Origin: an uncultured Alphaproteobacteria bacterium
GTDB taxonomy: Bacteria > Pseudomonadota > Alphaproteobacteria > Rhizobiales > Ancalomicrobiaceae
DNA length: 64,000 nucleotides
NCBI GenBank assembly: GCA_937864925.1
Contig: CALMFH010000064.1
Location: forward strand, 19,053 to 83,052
Reading direction: 5' to 3'
The position numbers were made by a program, and so were the translations under genes. The notes beneath the pieces are model-generated. The model was not told the origin of the DNA. It made no database searches and worked only from the letters and a program-made list of their open reading frames with translations. Positions within the stretch are counted from its first letter, which is position 1, and each line of letters begins with the position of its first letter. Of the stretch, positions 20,422 to 29,783 are shown in pieces.

Positions 20422-20789
20422 CGCCCTTCGGCGCCAAACTCCGCCAGTTGCGGCGTGAGCGGAACCTGACCCTGAAACAGATGTCGACCGCCCTCGGCGT
20501 CTCGCCCGCCTATCTCTCGGCGCTCGAGCACGGCAAGCGCGGCCTGCCGACCTGGTACATGGTCCACCGCATCATCGCCTACTTCAACGTCATCTGGGAC
20601 GAGGCGGAGGAACTGCAGCGCCTCGCCGAGGTCTCCGATCCGCGCGTCGTCGTCGACACCGCCGGGCTCGAACCGGAGGCGACCGAACTCGCCAATCTCC
20701 TGTCACAACGCATCCGCGGCCTGTCGAAGGCCTCGCTCGCCGACCTCACCCACCGCCTGCGCGTCGCCGCGGCGAAGGACGGGGTGTGA
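20418..20789 (+). CDS. Xre-family helix-turn-helix regulator
   Basis: A 123-residue DNA-binding protein. The HTH is at residues about 5-58 (LRQLRRERNLTLKQMSTALG then SPAYLSALEHGKRGLPTW). The remainder is a short helical segment ending in DLTHRLRVAAAKDGV. It overlaps smr by 4 bp and ends 37 bp from the convergent LpoA-like gene. The target is unknown; its place after smr is common in Hyphomicrobiales. Confidence 0.88.
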   Translation: MTPFGAKLRQLRRERNLTLKQMSTALGVSPAYLSALEHGKRGLPTWYMVHRIIAYFNVIWDEAEELQRLAEVSDPRVVVDTAGLEPEATELANLLSQRIRGLSKASLADLTHRLRVAAAKDGV

Positions 20790-20825
20790 GCGCGCGAACC
20801 TGTCTCCGCGCCGGTCGGCCGCGCC

Positions 20826-22031
20826 TCATGTCCCGGCGGCGAACTGTTTCGGCGCCGGCGAGATCGGCCGCGCCGAACCGGTACCGATCTCGAAGACGGC
20901 GAGACCGCGTTCGCAGGTGCCGTCGGTCTTGAAGCGGAAGAGGCCGGTCACCCCGAGGAAGCCGTTGCGCGACAGGAGCACGTCGTCGCGGAAGGGTCGC
21001 GCCCCGGCGTTGCGCACCAGACCGGCGGCGAGGAACACCGCTTCGTAACCGAGCACGGCGAGCGGGCCCGGATCGGCGTTGGCGAAGCTCTGGCGATAGC
21101 GCGAGCGGAATCCGTCGATCCCGGCCGGATCGGCGCCGGGGAACCAGCCGCCGGTGAGGGCCGGCGAGGCGAAGGCGGCCGGATCGTTCCACCGGCCGGA
21201 GCCGAGGACCTTGACCCGGGTGCGGTCGAGACCGGCCGAGGTCATCGCCTGCACCACCTGCGCCGCGTTGGCGGCCGCGTCGGGGACGAAGACCGAATCG
21301 ATCTGCGCCCCGAGCTTGGCGATCGCCGCTGCTTTGGTCTGCATGTCGACCGGATCGCCCTTGTAGCGCTCAACCGCCATGGCGCGCACCCCGGCCTTGG
21401 CCGTCTGCTCGCGGAACGCCGCCTCGACGACGAGGCCATAGGCGTCGTCCGGGACGATCGCCGCCATCGACCGGCGATTCTGTGCCGCGGCGTAGCCGAC
21501 GATGCGTTCGACGTCGGTCGCCGGCAGGAAGCCGATGAGATAGACGCCGCGGGTCGCCACCGAGGCGTCGGTGGTGAAGGTGACGACCGGCACCGCCGCT
21601 TGGCGCGCCGGACCGGCGGCACCGCGTGCCGCCACCGCGTTGAGCGGGCCGATGATCAACTGCGCCCCTTCGGCGATCGCCTGGGAAGCAGCCGCCTGAC
21701 CGCCCTCGGTGGTGCCCTGGTCGTCCTTGACCAGGATCTGCACATCGGCGCCGGGGAAGTCCTTGAGCGCCAGTTCGGCCGCGTTGCGCAGCTGGGTGGC
21801 GATGGTCGCCGACTGCCCGCCCGCCGACTTCGGTAGCACGAGCGCCACCTTGACCGAGCCGGTTCCGATCACGTCGCCGCTCGGCGTCTGGGCCGGCCCG
21901 GTGTCGACCAGGCCTCCGGCGAAGGATCCCCCGGTGGAGGTCGAGTTGCAGCCGGCGAGGAACAACGTCGCACCCATGGCGCCGAGGAGAGAGCGGCGGT
22001 CGGTGCCGAACGGGGGAAGGTCGCGGGTCAA
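20826..22031 (-). CDS. Penicillin-binding-protein activator (LpoA/YraM-like) lipoprotein
   Basis: A 401-residue exported protein. Residues 11-28 form a signal with lipobox LFLAGC (lipidated cysteine 28), followed by a flexible Gly/Ser/Thr linker and a type-1 periplasmic-binding fold (about 58-395; VKVALVLPKSAGG start). LpoA in gammaproteobacteria activates PBP1A from the outer membrane; this family member likely has a similar peptidoglycan role. The location supports it: rsmI, lpoA and yraN are neighbours in E. coli, and here the gene is divergent from rsmI-yraN. Confidence 0.85.
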   Translation of the reverse strand: MTRDLPPFGTDRRSLLGAMGATLFLAGCNSTSTGGSFAGGLVDTGPAQTPSGDVIGTGSVKVALVLPKSAGGQSATIATQLRNAAELALKDFPGADVQILVKDDQGTTEGGQAAASQAIAEGAQLIIGPLNAVAARGAAGPARQAAVPVVTFTTDASVATRGVYLIGFLPATDVERIVGYAAAQNRRSMAAIVPDDAYGLVVEAAFREQTAKAGVRAMAVERYKGDPVDMQTKAAAIAKLGAQIDSVFVPDAAANAAQVVQAMTSAGLDRTRVKVLGSGRWNDPAAFASPALTGGWFPGADPAGIDGFRSRYRQSFANADPGPLAVLGYEAVFLAAGLVRNAGARPFRDDVLLSRNGFLGVTGLFRFKTDGTCERGLAVFEIGTGSARPISPAPKQFAAGT

Positions 22032-22197
22032 GGGGAGGTCACCTTCTCGTAGGCCGAATTCCGGCGCGAGGTCCGGCCATGATCTTGGCCTCGCGCGGCT
22101 TTCCTGTCAAAACCGGTCGGGGACGGCCGCGACGGCGAGGCGCCGTCCCGTCGGGCCCGACGCGGGGGCTCGCCCGTCGATTCTCTCGGAAGGACCC

Positions 22198-23151
22198 ATG
22201 ACGACACGAGACCGCCCCGCCGCGCCGCCCGAGAACCACGCCGGTGAAACATCGACCCGCAGTTTCAGGGTGAATGCGGCGGAATTTCCGGCGCCGCGTC
22301 TCGTTCCCGGCCTCCACGTGGTCGCGACCCCGATCGGCCATCTCGGCGATGTGACGCTACGAGCCCTCGAGACGCTCGCCGCCGCCGATCTGATCGCCTG
22401 CGAGGACACCCGCGTCACCCGTGTTCTCACCGATCGCTATGCCGTCCGCGCACCGCTCCTCTCCTACAACGACCACAACGCCGCCGAGCGCCGTCCACGT
22501 CTCCTGGAAATGCTGGCGGAGGGCCGGGCGGTGGTGCTGGTCTCGGACGCCGGCACCCCCCTCGTCTCCGATCCCGGCTACAGACTGGTCGGCGAAGCGC
22601 TCGCCGCCGGCCATCGGGTGATCCCCGTCCCCGGCGCCTCGGCCATGCTCGCCGCCCTCGTCGCCTCGGGTCTACCCTCCGACGCCTTCCTCTTCGCCGG
22701 TTTCCTCGCCCCGAAGAGCGAAGCGCGGCGACATCGCATCGAGGAACTCGCCCGCGTACCGGCGACCCTGATCTTCTACGAGAGCCCGCATCGCCTCGCC
22801 GACTGCCTCGCCGACCTCGCTGCCGTGCTCGGCGACGCGCGGGCAGGCGTCGTCGCCCGCGAACTCACCAAACATTTCGAGGAGGTGGTGCGCGCGCCGC
22901 TCGGCGACCTCGCCCGGACCTTCGCCGCCCGCACGGTCAAGGGCGAGATCGTCGTCCTCGTCGGTCCACCGGCCGAGGAGGTGACCGCGGCGACCGATGT
23001 CGATGCCATGTTGCGCGCCGCGCTCCGGCGCCAGCCGCCGGGTAGAGCCGTCGCCGAGGTGGCGCGGTTGACCGGTGCCGACCGCAAGGCGCTCTACGAA
23101 CGTGCCCTGGCGCTGAAGGCCGAGATCACTTCGGACGGAGAGGGCCGGTGA
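22198..23151 (+). CDS. rsmI: 16S rRNA (cytidine-1402-2'-O) methyltransferase RsmI
   Basis: A 317-residue tetrapyrrole-methylase-fold enzyme that modifies C1402 of 16S rRNA. It shows VATPIGHLGDVTLRALETL, ACEDTRVTRVL, and LVSDAGTPLVSDPGYRLV, all hallmarks of RsmI (YraL). The ATG at 22198 follows GGAAGGACC; this gives a 40-residue N-terminal extension common in alphaproteobacteria. Its stop overlaps yraN by GTGA. It is divergent from the LpoA-like gene with 166 bp between them. Confidence 0.95.
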   Translation: MTTRDRPAAPPENHAGETSTRSFRVNAAEFPAPRLVPGLHVVATPIGHLGDVTLRALETLAAADLIACEDTRVTRVLTDRYAVRAPLLSYNDHNAAERRPRLLEMLAEGRAVVLVSDAGTPLVSDPGYRLVGEALAAGHRVIPVPGASAMLAALVASGLPSDAFLFAGFLAPKSEARRHRIEELARVPATLIFYESPHRLADCLADLAAVLGDARAGVVARELTKHFEEVVRAPLGDLARTFAARTVKGEIVVLVGPPAEEVTAATDVDAMLRAALRRQPPGRAVAEVARLTGADRKALYERALALKAEITSDGEGR

Positions 23152-23555
23152 CCCGGGAACGCGGCCGAGACGAACGCCGCCGGGCCGAAAGCCTCGGTCT
23201 CACCGCCGAAACCCGCGCCGCCTGGGTCCTGCGCCTGAAACTCCATGTCGTCCTCGCTCACCGCTTCCGCTGTTCCTCCGGTGAGATCGATCTCGTCGCC
23301 CGCCGCGGCCGCACCCTGGTGTTCGTCGAGGTCAAGGCGCGCGACACTTTGGAGGCGGCGATCGAAGCGGTGACCCCGCGCGCCCGGGCCCGCATCCTCG
23401 CCGCGGCGGACATCTTCGTCGCCCGCCACCCCGCTCTGGCCGACTTCGACCGTCGCTTCGACATCGTCGCGGTGGTGCCCGGCCGCTGGCCGCGCCATCT
23501 CGTCGATGCCTTCCGTGCCGACGATGGCGATCTACCGATCGTGAAGCAGCGATGA
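23148..23555 (+). CDS. UPF0102/YraN-family endonuclease-like protein
   Basis: A 135-residue YraN-type protein with a Holliday-junction-resolvase fold. The PD-(D/E)XK-like active-site residues are seen in [20 protein letters not shown] (about 45-64). The function is unproven in the family. GTG start overlaps the rsmI stop. The end overlaps the upstream edge of a longer gshB frame, but the chosen gshB start is 71 bp away. Confidence 0.9.
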   Translation: MTRERGRDERRRAESLGLTAETRAAWVLRLKLHVVLAHRFRCSSGEIDLVARRGRTLVFVEVKARDTLEAAIEAVTPRARARILAAADIFVARHPALADFDRRFDIVAVVPGRWPRHLVDAFRADDGDLPIVKQR

Positions 23556-23626
23556 CCGGCCCGGCGTTGTCGCTCGCCCGCCCGCGCGCTAGAACGGACG
23601 GGCTCGTCACCGGAGGCCGCCCGCGC

Positions 23627-24574
23627 ATGTCGTTGAACATCGCCGTCCAGATGGACCACATCGCCTCGATCCGCATCGCCGGCGATTCGACCTTCGCCCT
23701 GCTGCTCGAAGCCCAGGCGCGCGGCCACCGCCTGCGCCACTACACCCCCGACCGACTGGCGCTGCGCGACGGTCGTGTCTTCGCCGCGGTCGAGGCCCTC
23801 GCGGTGAGAGACGTGGCCGGCGACCATTTCACCCTCGGCGCCGCCGAGCGCGTCGATCTCGCCTCCTTCGACGTCATCCTGCTGCGCCAGGATCCGCCCT
23901 TCGATCTCCACTACGTCACCACCACCCACCTGCTCGAGCGCATCCACCCGAAGACCCTGGTGGTCAACGATCCGGGCAGTGTCCGCGACGCGCCGGAGAA
24001 GATCTTCGTCACCGAATTCCCCGATCTGATGCCGCCGACCCTGATCTCGCGCGACCCGGACGAGATCCGCGCCTTCCGCGCCGAACACCGCGACATCGTC
24101 ATGAAGCCGCTCTATGGCCACGGCGGTGCGGCGGTCTTCCGGGTACGACCCGAAGACGAGAACTTCGGCTCGTTGATGGACATGTTCTCGTCCACCTGGC
24201 GCGAACCCTGGGTGATCCAGCGCTACCTGCCGGCGGTGCGCGACGGCGACAAGCGCATCATCCTGGTCGACGGCGAGTTCGCCGGCGCGGTCAACCGCGT
24301 CCCGGCCGCCGACGACCTGCGCTCCAACATGGTGCGCGGCGGTCAGGCGGCGGCGACCGAGCTCTCTCCGCGCGAGCGCGAGATCTGCGAACGCATCGGC
24401 CCCGCCCTGCGCGATCGCGGCCTGATTCTCGTCGGCATCGACGTCATCGGCGACTTCCTCACCGAGATCAACGTCACCTCGCCGACCGGAATCCGTGCCA
24501 TCCGTCGCCTCGGCGGGCCGGACATCGCGGCGCGCGTCTGGGACGTGATCGAGGCCCGCGTCGGCCGGCGCTGA
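23627..24574 (+). CDS. gshB: Glutathione synthetase
   Basis: A 315-residue ATP-grasp ligase that joins glycine to gamma-glutamylcysteine. Seen: N-terminal [39 protein letters not shown], the ATP-binding [14 protein letters not shown] and the metal-binding [13 protein letters not shown] near the end. I use ATG 23627 ([11 protein letters not shown]), preceded by CGGAGG at 23611-23616; a frame from 23552 would add 25 residues without similarity. The gene follows rsmI-yraN, the usual order. Confidence 0.96.
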   Translation: MSLNIAVQMDHIASIRIAGDSTFALLLEAQARGHRLRHYTPDRLALRDGRVFAAVEALAVRDVAGDHFTLGAAERVDLASFDVILLRQDPPFDLHYVTTTHLLERIHPKTLVVNDPGSVRDAPEKIFVTEFPDLMPPTLISRDPDEIRAFRAEHRDIVMKPLYGHGGAAVFRVRPEDENFGSLMDMFSSTWREPWVIQRYLPAVRDGDKRIILVDGEFAGAVNRVPAADDLRSNMVRGGQAAATELSPREREICERIGPALRDRGLILVGIDVIGDFLTEINVTSPTGIRAIRRLGGPDIAARVWDVIEARVGRR

Positions 24575-24594
24575 CAGCCGAGGAGGCGACCTCG

Positions 24595-25539
24595 ATGACG
24601 ACGCGACCCGGTCTCCGCCTCGTCGGCGCGACACTGGCGCTCCTCGCCGCCGCCGGCGGCGCCGAGGCCGCCGGCCGCCGCTTCGCCGTCGTCGTCCCGG
24701 TCGGCGGCAACCCCTTCTACGACGCCGTCGGCGACGGCTGCCGCGCCCGCGCCGCAGCGCTCGCCGAGACGACGTGCGTCCTCCTCGGCCCCGGCGGCGA
24801 GGAGAAACGGTCGCAGGGCGAGATCCTGCGCGATCTCGTCGCCGAGAAGATCGACGGCATCGCCGTCTCGCCCGCCCGCCTCGACGAGGTGACGCCGGTT
24901 CTCGCCGCTGCCGCTGCCGCCGGCATCCCGGTCGTCGCCTTCGATGCCGATGTGCCGCAGGCGTTGCGCCGCGCCTTCGTCGGCACCGACGCCCGCGACT
25001 TCGGCCGCGCCCTCGGCGCGTCGTTGCGGCGTTGGAAGCCCGCCGGCGGGCGTTACGCCGTCGTCACCGGCGACGCCACCGTCACCGCGCTCTCCGATCG
25101 TGTCGCCGGCGTCCGCGATGCTCTCGGCCCGAGTTGGACCGAGGTCGCCGGCTCGCCGGCGATCACCACCGGCGAGGTTCGCTCCGCCGCCGGCCTCGTC
25201 GACCGCCTGCTCCTCGACCACGCCGATCTCGACGCGGTGATCTCGGTCGGCGCCTGGCCGATGCTCGCCGAGGACACCTGGCGTGACCTCGCGATGCGTC
25301 ACAAGGACCGCTTCGACCGCGCCCGGGTGGTGATCGTCGTCGCCGACGCCCTGCCGATCCAACGACGCCTGGTGCGCGACGGCCTCGGCCACGTCCTGGT
25401 CGGCCAACGCCCGGCCGACATGGGCGCCCGCCTCGCCGAGGTACTCGATGCGCTCGCCAGCGGCCGGCGCGCTCCCGACATCGTCTACGTCGGCTTCGAG
25501 GTCCTCACCCGCCGCGACCTCGTCGCCCGGCCGGAGTGA
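24595..25539 (+). CDS. Orphan sugar-type periplasmic solute-binding protein
   Basis: A 314-residue type-1 periplasmic-binding protein of the ribose/galactose class. Residues 1-25 are a Sec signal (LVGATLALLAAAGGAEAAG). The mature part begins with FAVVVPVGGNPFYDAVGDGC, has IDGIAVSPARLDEV, and later DALPIQRRLVRDGLGHVLVGQRP. No permease or ATPase gene is near: it lies between gshB (20 bp) and yifB. It could serve a distant ABC system or a sensor. The ligand cannot be told. Confidence 0.8.
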   Translation: MTTRPGLRLVGATLALLAAAGGAEAAGRRFAVVVPVGGNPFYDAVGDGCRARAAALAETTCVLLGPGGEEKRSQGEILRDLVAEKIDGIAVSPARLDEVTPVLAAAAAAGIPVVAFDADVPQALRRAFVGTDARDFGRALGASLRRWKPAGGRYAVVTGDATVTALSDRVAGVRDALGPSWTEVAGSPAITTGEVRSAAGLVDRLLLDHADLDAVISVGAWPMLAEDTWRDLAMRHKDRFDRARVVIVVADALPIQRRLVRDGLGHVLVGQRPADMGARLAEVLDALASGRRAPDIVYVGFEVLTRRDLVARPE

Positions 25540-25615
25540 GCCGACGAAGCCGATCCGCCTTCGTTCTCGTGTCACAACCGTACACAACCGAAGCGCCGCG
25601 CCAGAGTTGCAATTG

Positions 25616-25630
25616 TTCCGGGAATGTTCT
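25616..25630. promoter_or_regulatory. LexA (SOS) box upstream of yifB
   Basis: GTTC-CGGGAAT-GTTC is an exact GTTC-N7-GTTC, the direct-repeat operator of alphaproteobacterial LexA. It lies 53 bp before the yifB ATG. A partly overlapping palindrome ATGTTC-TAT-GAACAT (25625-25639) follows. Confidence 0.75.
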
Positions 25631-25682
25631 ATGAACATGAAAGGGACGATACGGCGAGGCACGTGTCGGGGCGAGGCGGATC

Positions 25683-27215
25683 ATGGTCGCACGGGTCACC
25701 ACGGTGGCATTCCAGGGGATCGAGGCGGTGCCGGTCGACGTGCAGGTGCAGATCACCTCCGGCAATCCCTACTTCGCCCTCGTCGGCCTGCCCGACAAGA
25801 CGGTCGGCGAGAGCCGCGAGCGCATCCGCGCCGCCCTGCACGCCTCCGGCCTGGCCCTGCCGCAGCGCCGCATCACCGTCAATCTCGCCCCGGCCGATCT
25901 GCCCAAGGAGGGCAGCCACTACGATCTGCCGATCGCGTTGGCCATTCTCGCCGCGATCGGCGCCATGCCCGGCGACCAGCTGATGGACTGGGTGGCACTC
26001 GGCGAACTGTCGCTCGACGGCACCATCGCCCCCGTCGCCGGGGTGCTGCCCGCCGCGATCGGCGCCTCGGCGATGGACAAGGGCCTGATCTGCCCGGCCG
26101 AGTCCGGGTCCGAGGCCGCCTGGGCCAGCCCCGATCTCGCCATCGTCGCCGGGCGCAGCCTCGTCCAGCTCGCCAATCACTTCAAGGGCACCCAGGTGAT
26201 CTCGCGGCCGGAGCCGAAGATCCGTGAAGCCACGGCGGCGCTCCCCGATCTCGCCGACGTCAAGGGTCAGGAGACCGCCAAACGCGCCCTCGAGATCGCC
26301 GCTGCCGGTGGCCACAATCTCCTGATGGTCGGCCCGCCCGGCTCCGGCAAGTCGATGTTGGCGAGCCGCCTGCCGTCGATCCTGCCGCCGCTCGCCCCCC
26401 GCGAGCTGCTCGAAGTGTCGATGATCGCCTCGATCGCCGGTGAACTCGCCGACGGCCGCCTCTCCGACCGCCGGCCCTTCCGTGCCCCCCACCACTCCGC
26501 CTCGATGGCGGCGCTGGTCGGCGGCGGTCTGCGCGCCCGTCCCGGCGAAGTGTCGCTCGCCCACAACGGCGTGCTCTTCCTCGACGAATTGCCCGAGTTC
26601 AATCCGCAGGTGCTCGACAGTCTGCGCCAGCCGCTCGAGTCCGGCGAGGTGGTCATCGCCCGCGCCAATCACCGGGTGAGCTATCTCGCTCGCATCCAGC
26701 TCGTCGCCGCGATGAATCCCTGCCGCTGTGGCCATGCCGGGGATCCCGGATACACCTGCCGACGTGGGTCGCGCTGCGCCGCCGACTATCAGGAACGCAT
26801 CTCCGGTCCGTTGCTCGACCGTATCGACCTGCGTGTCGAGGTCGCCGCCGTCACCGCCGCCGATCTCGTCCTACCGCCGCCGTCGGAAGGCTCACGTGAC
26901 GTCGCCGCGCGCGTCGCCGCCGCGCGTGCCCGTCAGAGCGCCCGCTTCGCCGGTCTCGGCCTCGACCGGGTCCGCACCAACGCCGACATGTCGGCTTCGC
27001 TGGTCGACGAGATCGTCCGCCCCGATCGCGCCGGTGCGGCGCTGCTGAGCGATGCCGCCGACAAACTACGTCTCTCCGCCCGCGCCTATCATCGCGTCCT
27101 CAAGGTGGCGCGCACCCTCGCCGACCTCGACGGTACCGACCATGTCGGCCGCATCCACCTCGCCGAGGCGCTGAGCTATCGCAGCTGCGGCAACCGCCTG
27201 GCGATGGCGGCGTGA
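25683..27215 (+). CDS. comM: YifB/ComM-family AAA+ ATPase (Mg-chelatase-like)
   Basis: A 510-residue YifB/ComM protein. Residues 1-170 are the Lon-protease-like S5 fold (VTTVAFQGIEAVPVDVQVQI, VGLPDKTVGESRERI). The AAA+ module has Walker A VGPPGSGKSMLASRLP near 216-231, Walker B GVLFLDELPEF, a CRCGHAGDPGYTCRRGSRC cysteine segment, and a C-terminal lid. ComM in other bacteria is a branch-migration helicase used in integration of incoming DNA. The upstream GTTC-N7-GTTC site suggests SOS control. ATG at 25683. Confidence 0.93.
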   Translation: MVARVTTVAFQGIEAVPVDVQVQITSGNPYFALVGLPDKTVGESRERIRAALHASGLALPQRRITVNLAPADLPKEGSHYDLPIALAILAAIGAMPGDQLMDWVALGELSLDGTIAPVAGVLPAAIGASAMDKGLICPAESGSEAAWASPDLAIVAGRSLVQLANHFKGTQVISRPEPKIREATAALPDLADVKGQETAKRALEIAAAGGHNLLMVGPPGSGKSMLASRLPSILPPLAPRELLEVSMIASIAGELADGRLSDRRPFRAPHHSASMAALVGGGLRARPGEVSLAHNGVLFLDELPEFNPQVLDSLRQPLESGEVVIARANHRVSYLARIQLVAAMNPCRCGHAGDPGYTCRRGSRCAADYQERISGPLLDRIDLRVEVAAVTAADLVLPPPSEGSRDVAARVAAARARQSARFAGLGLDRVRTNADMSASLVDEIVRPDRAGAALLSDAADKLRLSARAYHRVLKVARTLADLDGTDHVGRIHLAEALSYRSCGNRLAMAA

Positions 27216-27217
27216 CG

Positions 27218-27244
27218 CCATCGATCCTTCGAAAGGATCGATGG
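27218..27244 (+). terminator. Perfect 12-bp hairpin after yifB
   Basis: CCATCGATCCTT (27218-27229) pairs fully with AAGGATCGATGG (27233-27244) around a 3-nt loop, starting 3 bp past the yifB stop. It lacks a T tract. Confidence 0.6.
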
Positions 27245-27585
27245 TGGGCCATACACGGATTTCTCGTGCCTCCGATGTCGATGAGACATTCGCGGGTCCG
27301 CGCCGCTCGGACGCGTCGGCGTCCCCGAGCGGCGGCCCGAGGTGGCGCCTTCCGTCACCGGCGGGCAGTGCCGCGGCGCCCGGACAGGGTCGAGTGGGTA
27401 CCACTCGACCGGAACACCCGGCGGCGGTCCGCCGGTCGGTGGGACCGTCGTCCGATCGCCGGCCCGTCAAGCCTTTCGCAACTCCGATCGCCTATCGTCG
27501 GCATCACGGCGGGTCGAGCTCGACTCGTCTGCGGCGCCGCCTTCGCCCCTCCGGGCCGAGACGCGGGTGCCGATCGGGAGCGGGT
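27245..27585. other. 341-bp gap before the hybrid kinase
   Basis: No protein with recognisable similarity is encoded here. The kinase frame is open through the gap but its sequence is low-complexity Arg/Ser/Gly, so I treat it as non-coding leader. It contains the palindrome at 27388-27410. Confidence 0.5.
27388..27410. promoter_or_regulatory. Perfect 10-bp inverted repeat upstream of the kinase
   Basis: GGTCGAGTGG-gta-CCACTCGACC, two exact 10-bp arms with a 3-bp centre, 176 bp before the proposed kinase start. It could be an operator or an RNA hairpin. No regulator is known for it. Confidence 0.5.
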
Positions 27586-29565
27586 ATGCGCGGCGACACG
27601 ACCGATCGTCCGACCGACGATCGTCGCGACGGACGGGACCGTGGTTCGGCCGGATCCGATCGATCCGGCCGGGGCGGCGAAGTCGCGTCCGCGTCGCCGA
27701 ACACCGTCGCGATCGAGGCGCCCGCGCCGCCGAGCGTCGACACCGACACCCCCGCCCCGGCGCAGGGCGAGCGACCGCCGTCAAGCCGCCGCCCGGCGGG
27801 TCCGCCGACCCGCGGCGACGCCCTGCTCCTCGGCTTCGCGGTTCTCGCCGCCGCGGCCATGGCCTCCGGCGCTCCTCATGGCGCCACCCTCGCCCTCGCC
27901 CTGACCCTCGCCATCGTCGTCCTCGCCGTCCTGCGCTTCCTTCCCGCCGCCGAATCGATCGAAGAGGCGGAAGGCGCGGTCGATGTCGAGGCGGTCCTCG
28001 CCGCCCGCGACCGTGCCGAGGCCGAGAGCGCTGCCAGATCACGCCTTCTCGCCACCGCCGGTCACGAGATCCGTACCCCCCTCCACGGCATCGTCGGCAT
28101 GGCCGACCTCCTCGCCGACACCGCGCTTTCCGCCGAGCAGGCCGCCTATGTCCGGGCGGTACGCACTTCCGGCACCGCCCTCCTCGGTCTCGTCGACGAC
28201 GTCCTCGATCTCGCTCGCTTCGAAGCCGGGCGTCTGGCGGTCGCTCCCGAGCCGATCGATCTGGCCGCCCTGGTCGAGGACGTGGTCGAACTGATGGCTC
28301 CGCGCGCCCATGGCAAGGGGTTGGAACTCGCGTCGATCGTCGCCCCTGGCCTACCCGTCCGGGTCGAGGCCGATCCGATCCTCCTGCGACAGGTGCTGAT
28401 CAATCTCGCCGGCAATGCGGTGAAATACACCGAGCGCGGCGGTGTCGCCGTCGAGGTCGAGCCCGCCGCCGGTCCCGAGAGTGCCGGCCGCATCGCCTTC
28501 CGCGTCCGCGACACCGGCATCGGGATCGCGGCGCAGGATGCCGAACGCATCTTCGCCGAGTTCGAGCGCGCCACGCCCGGCGAGGCCGGCCGCGGTGGCG
28601 GTACCGGTCTCGGTCTGGCCATCGCCCGATCGATCGTCCGCCGCATGGGCGGAGACCTGCGCCTCGACAGTCGGCCGCGTCAGGGCTCGGTGTTCTGCTT
28701 CGATCTCTACCTGCGCCCCGTCGAGGCCAAGGCGCCGCCGGTCGCCCCGCTCGCCGGTCGGCGCATCGCCGTGGTGTCCGACGGCGTGGTCGAACCGCCG
28801 TTGCTGGTCCGCCGCCTCCATGCCCTCGGCGCCGAGACCGTGCAGGTCGGCGATCCGGCCGCGCTCGATCCCACCGAGCGCTTCGACGTCGTGCTGATCG
28901 ACGGCGACGATCGTGCCGCCGACCGCCTCGCGGCGCTGCGTGCCATCGCGCGACACCCGGCTCCGGCGGTGGTGCTGGTCACCCCGACCGACCGCGCTCG
29001 CCTCGCCGAATGGCGCCGCGCCGGCTTCGCCGGTCATCTGGTCAAGCCGGTGCGGGCCGCATCGCTGGCGCGAGTGGTCGCCGCTGTCGGCTCCGGCGAA
29101 GGCCTCGACGAACCCGCCCCCTCCGGCATCGTCGCCCGCATCTCGTCCGGCGGGGGCCTCGATCTGCTGCTCGCCGACGACAATGAGATCAATGCCCTCC
29201 TCGGCCGGGCCCTGTTGGAGAACCTCGGCCATCGCGTCACCGTCGTCGCCGACGGTGCTGCCGCGGTGGCGGCGGTCACCGAGGCGCGCGATCGTGGCCG
29301 GCCCTTCGCCGGGGTGTTGATGGATCTCCACATGCCCGGCATGGACGGGTTCGCGGCCATCGGTGCGCTGCGTCGAGCCGAGATCGGCGACGACCACCGG
29401 GTCGGCATCGTCGCGCTCACCGCCGACGGCACCGCCGCCGCGGCGATGCGGGCACGCGCCGCCGGTGCCGATGCCGTGCTGATCAAACCGATCGAGCGGG
29501 ACCGCCTCGCCGGCGTCCTCGCCGGTTTCGCCGCGCCGGCCGACCGCGCCACCGGCGCCCGATAG
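27586..29565 (+). CDS. Membrane-bound hybrid histidine kinase with two receiver domains
   Basis: A 659-residue sensor kinase. A disordered N-terminus (1-75) leads to two close membrane helices (about 79-95 and 98-118) with almost no periplasmic loop, then HisKA with the phosphorylated His160 in GHEIRTPLHGIVGMADLL, and HATPase_c (NLAGNAVKYTERG, RDTGIGIAAQDAERIF, GGTGLGLAIAR). A first receiver-like domain lacks the acidic pair at its start (IAVVSDGV), while the second has LLLADDNEINALL, VLMDLHMPGMDGF and the IKPI lysine. The ATG at 27586 follows GGGAG. No sensor domain is visible, so it may sense the membrane or an interacting protein. It precedes the olsB-like gene. Confidence 0.88.
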   Translation: MRGDTTDRPTDDRRDGRDRGSAGSDRSGRGGEVASASPNTVAIEAPAPPSVDTDTPAPAQGERPPSSRRPAGPPTRGDALLLGFAVLAAAAMASGAPHGATLALALTLAIVVLAVLRFLPAAESIEEAEGAVDVEAVLAARDRAEAESAARSRLLATAGHEIRTPLHGIVGMADLLADTALSAEQAAYVRAVRTSGTALLGLVDDVLDLARFEAGRLAVAPEPIDLAALVEDVVELMAPRAHGKGLELASIVAPGLPVRVEADPILLRQVLINLAGNAVKYTERGGVAVEVEPAAGPESAGRIAFRVRDTGIGIAAQDAERIFAEFERATPGEAGRGGGTGLGLAIARSIVRRMGGDLRLDSRPRQGSVFCFDLYLRPVEAKAPPVAPLAGRRIAVVSDGVVEPPLLVRRLHALGAETVQVGDPAALDPTERFDVVLIDGDDRAADRLAALRAIARHPAPAVVLVTPTDRARLAEWRRAGFAGHLVKPVRAASLARVVAAVGSGEGLDEPAPSGIVARISSGGGLDLLLADDNEINALLGRALLENLGHRVTVVADGAAAVAAVTEARDRGRPFAGVLMDLHMPGMDGFAAIGALRRAEIGDDHRVGIVALTADGTAAAAMRARAAGADAVLIKPIERDRLAGVLAGFAAPADRATGAR

Positions 29566-29783
29566 GAGAGCCATCGATCCGTTCGGCTCCCGAAGGATCC
29601 AACCGACCCGCCACGGTGGCGACGATTCCGCGGCGGCGTCATGCTATCGTCATCGCTCCGTCACCGCGCCGTCGCCCGGCCATGTCCGATATCGGGTCGG
29701 TCCGACGACACGGATTCCCGCGGCCTCGCGTCGACGACGGGTCGGTCGTCCCGGACACCGGTTCTTCGACGACGAGGTCCCCG

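Noticed and set aside
23258..25662. Long minus-strand frames antisense to gshB and the binding-protein gene
   Set aside because: No domains, low-complexity composition, and conserved genes on the plus strand.
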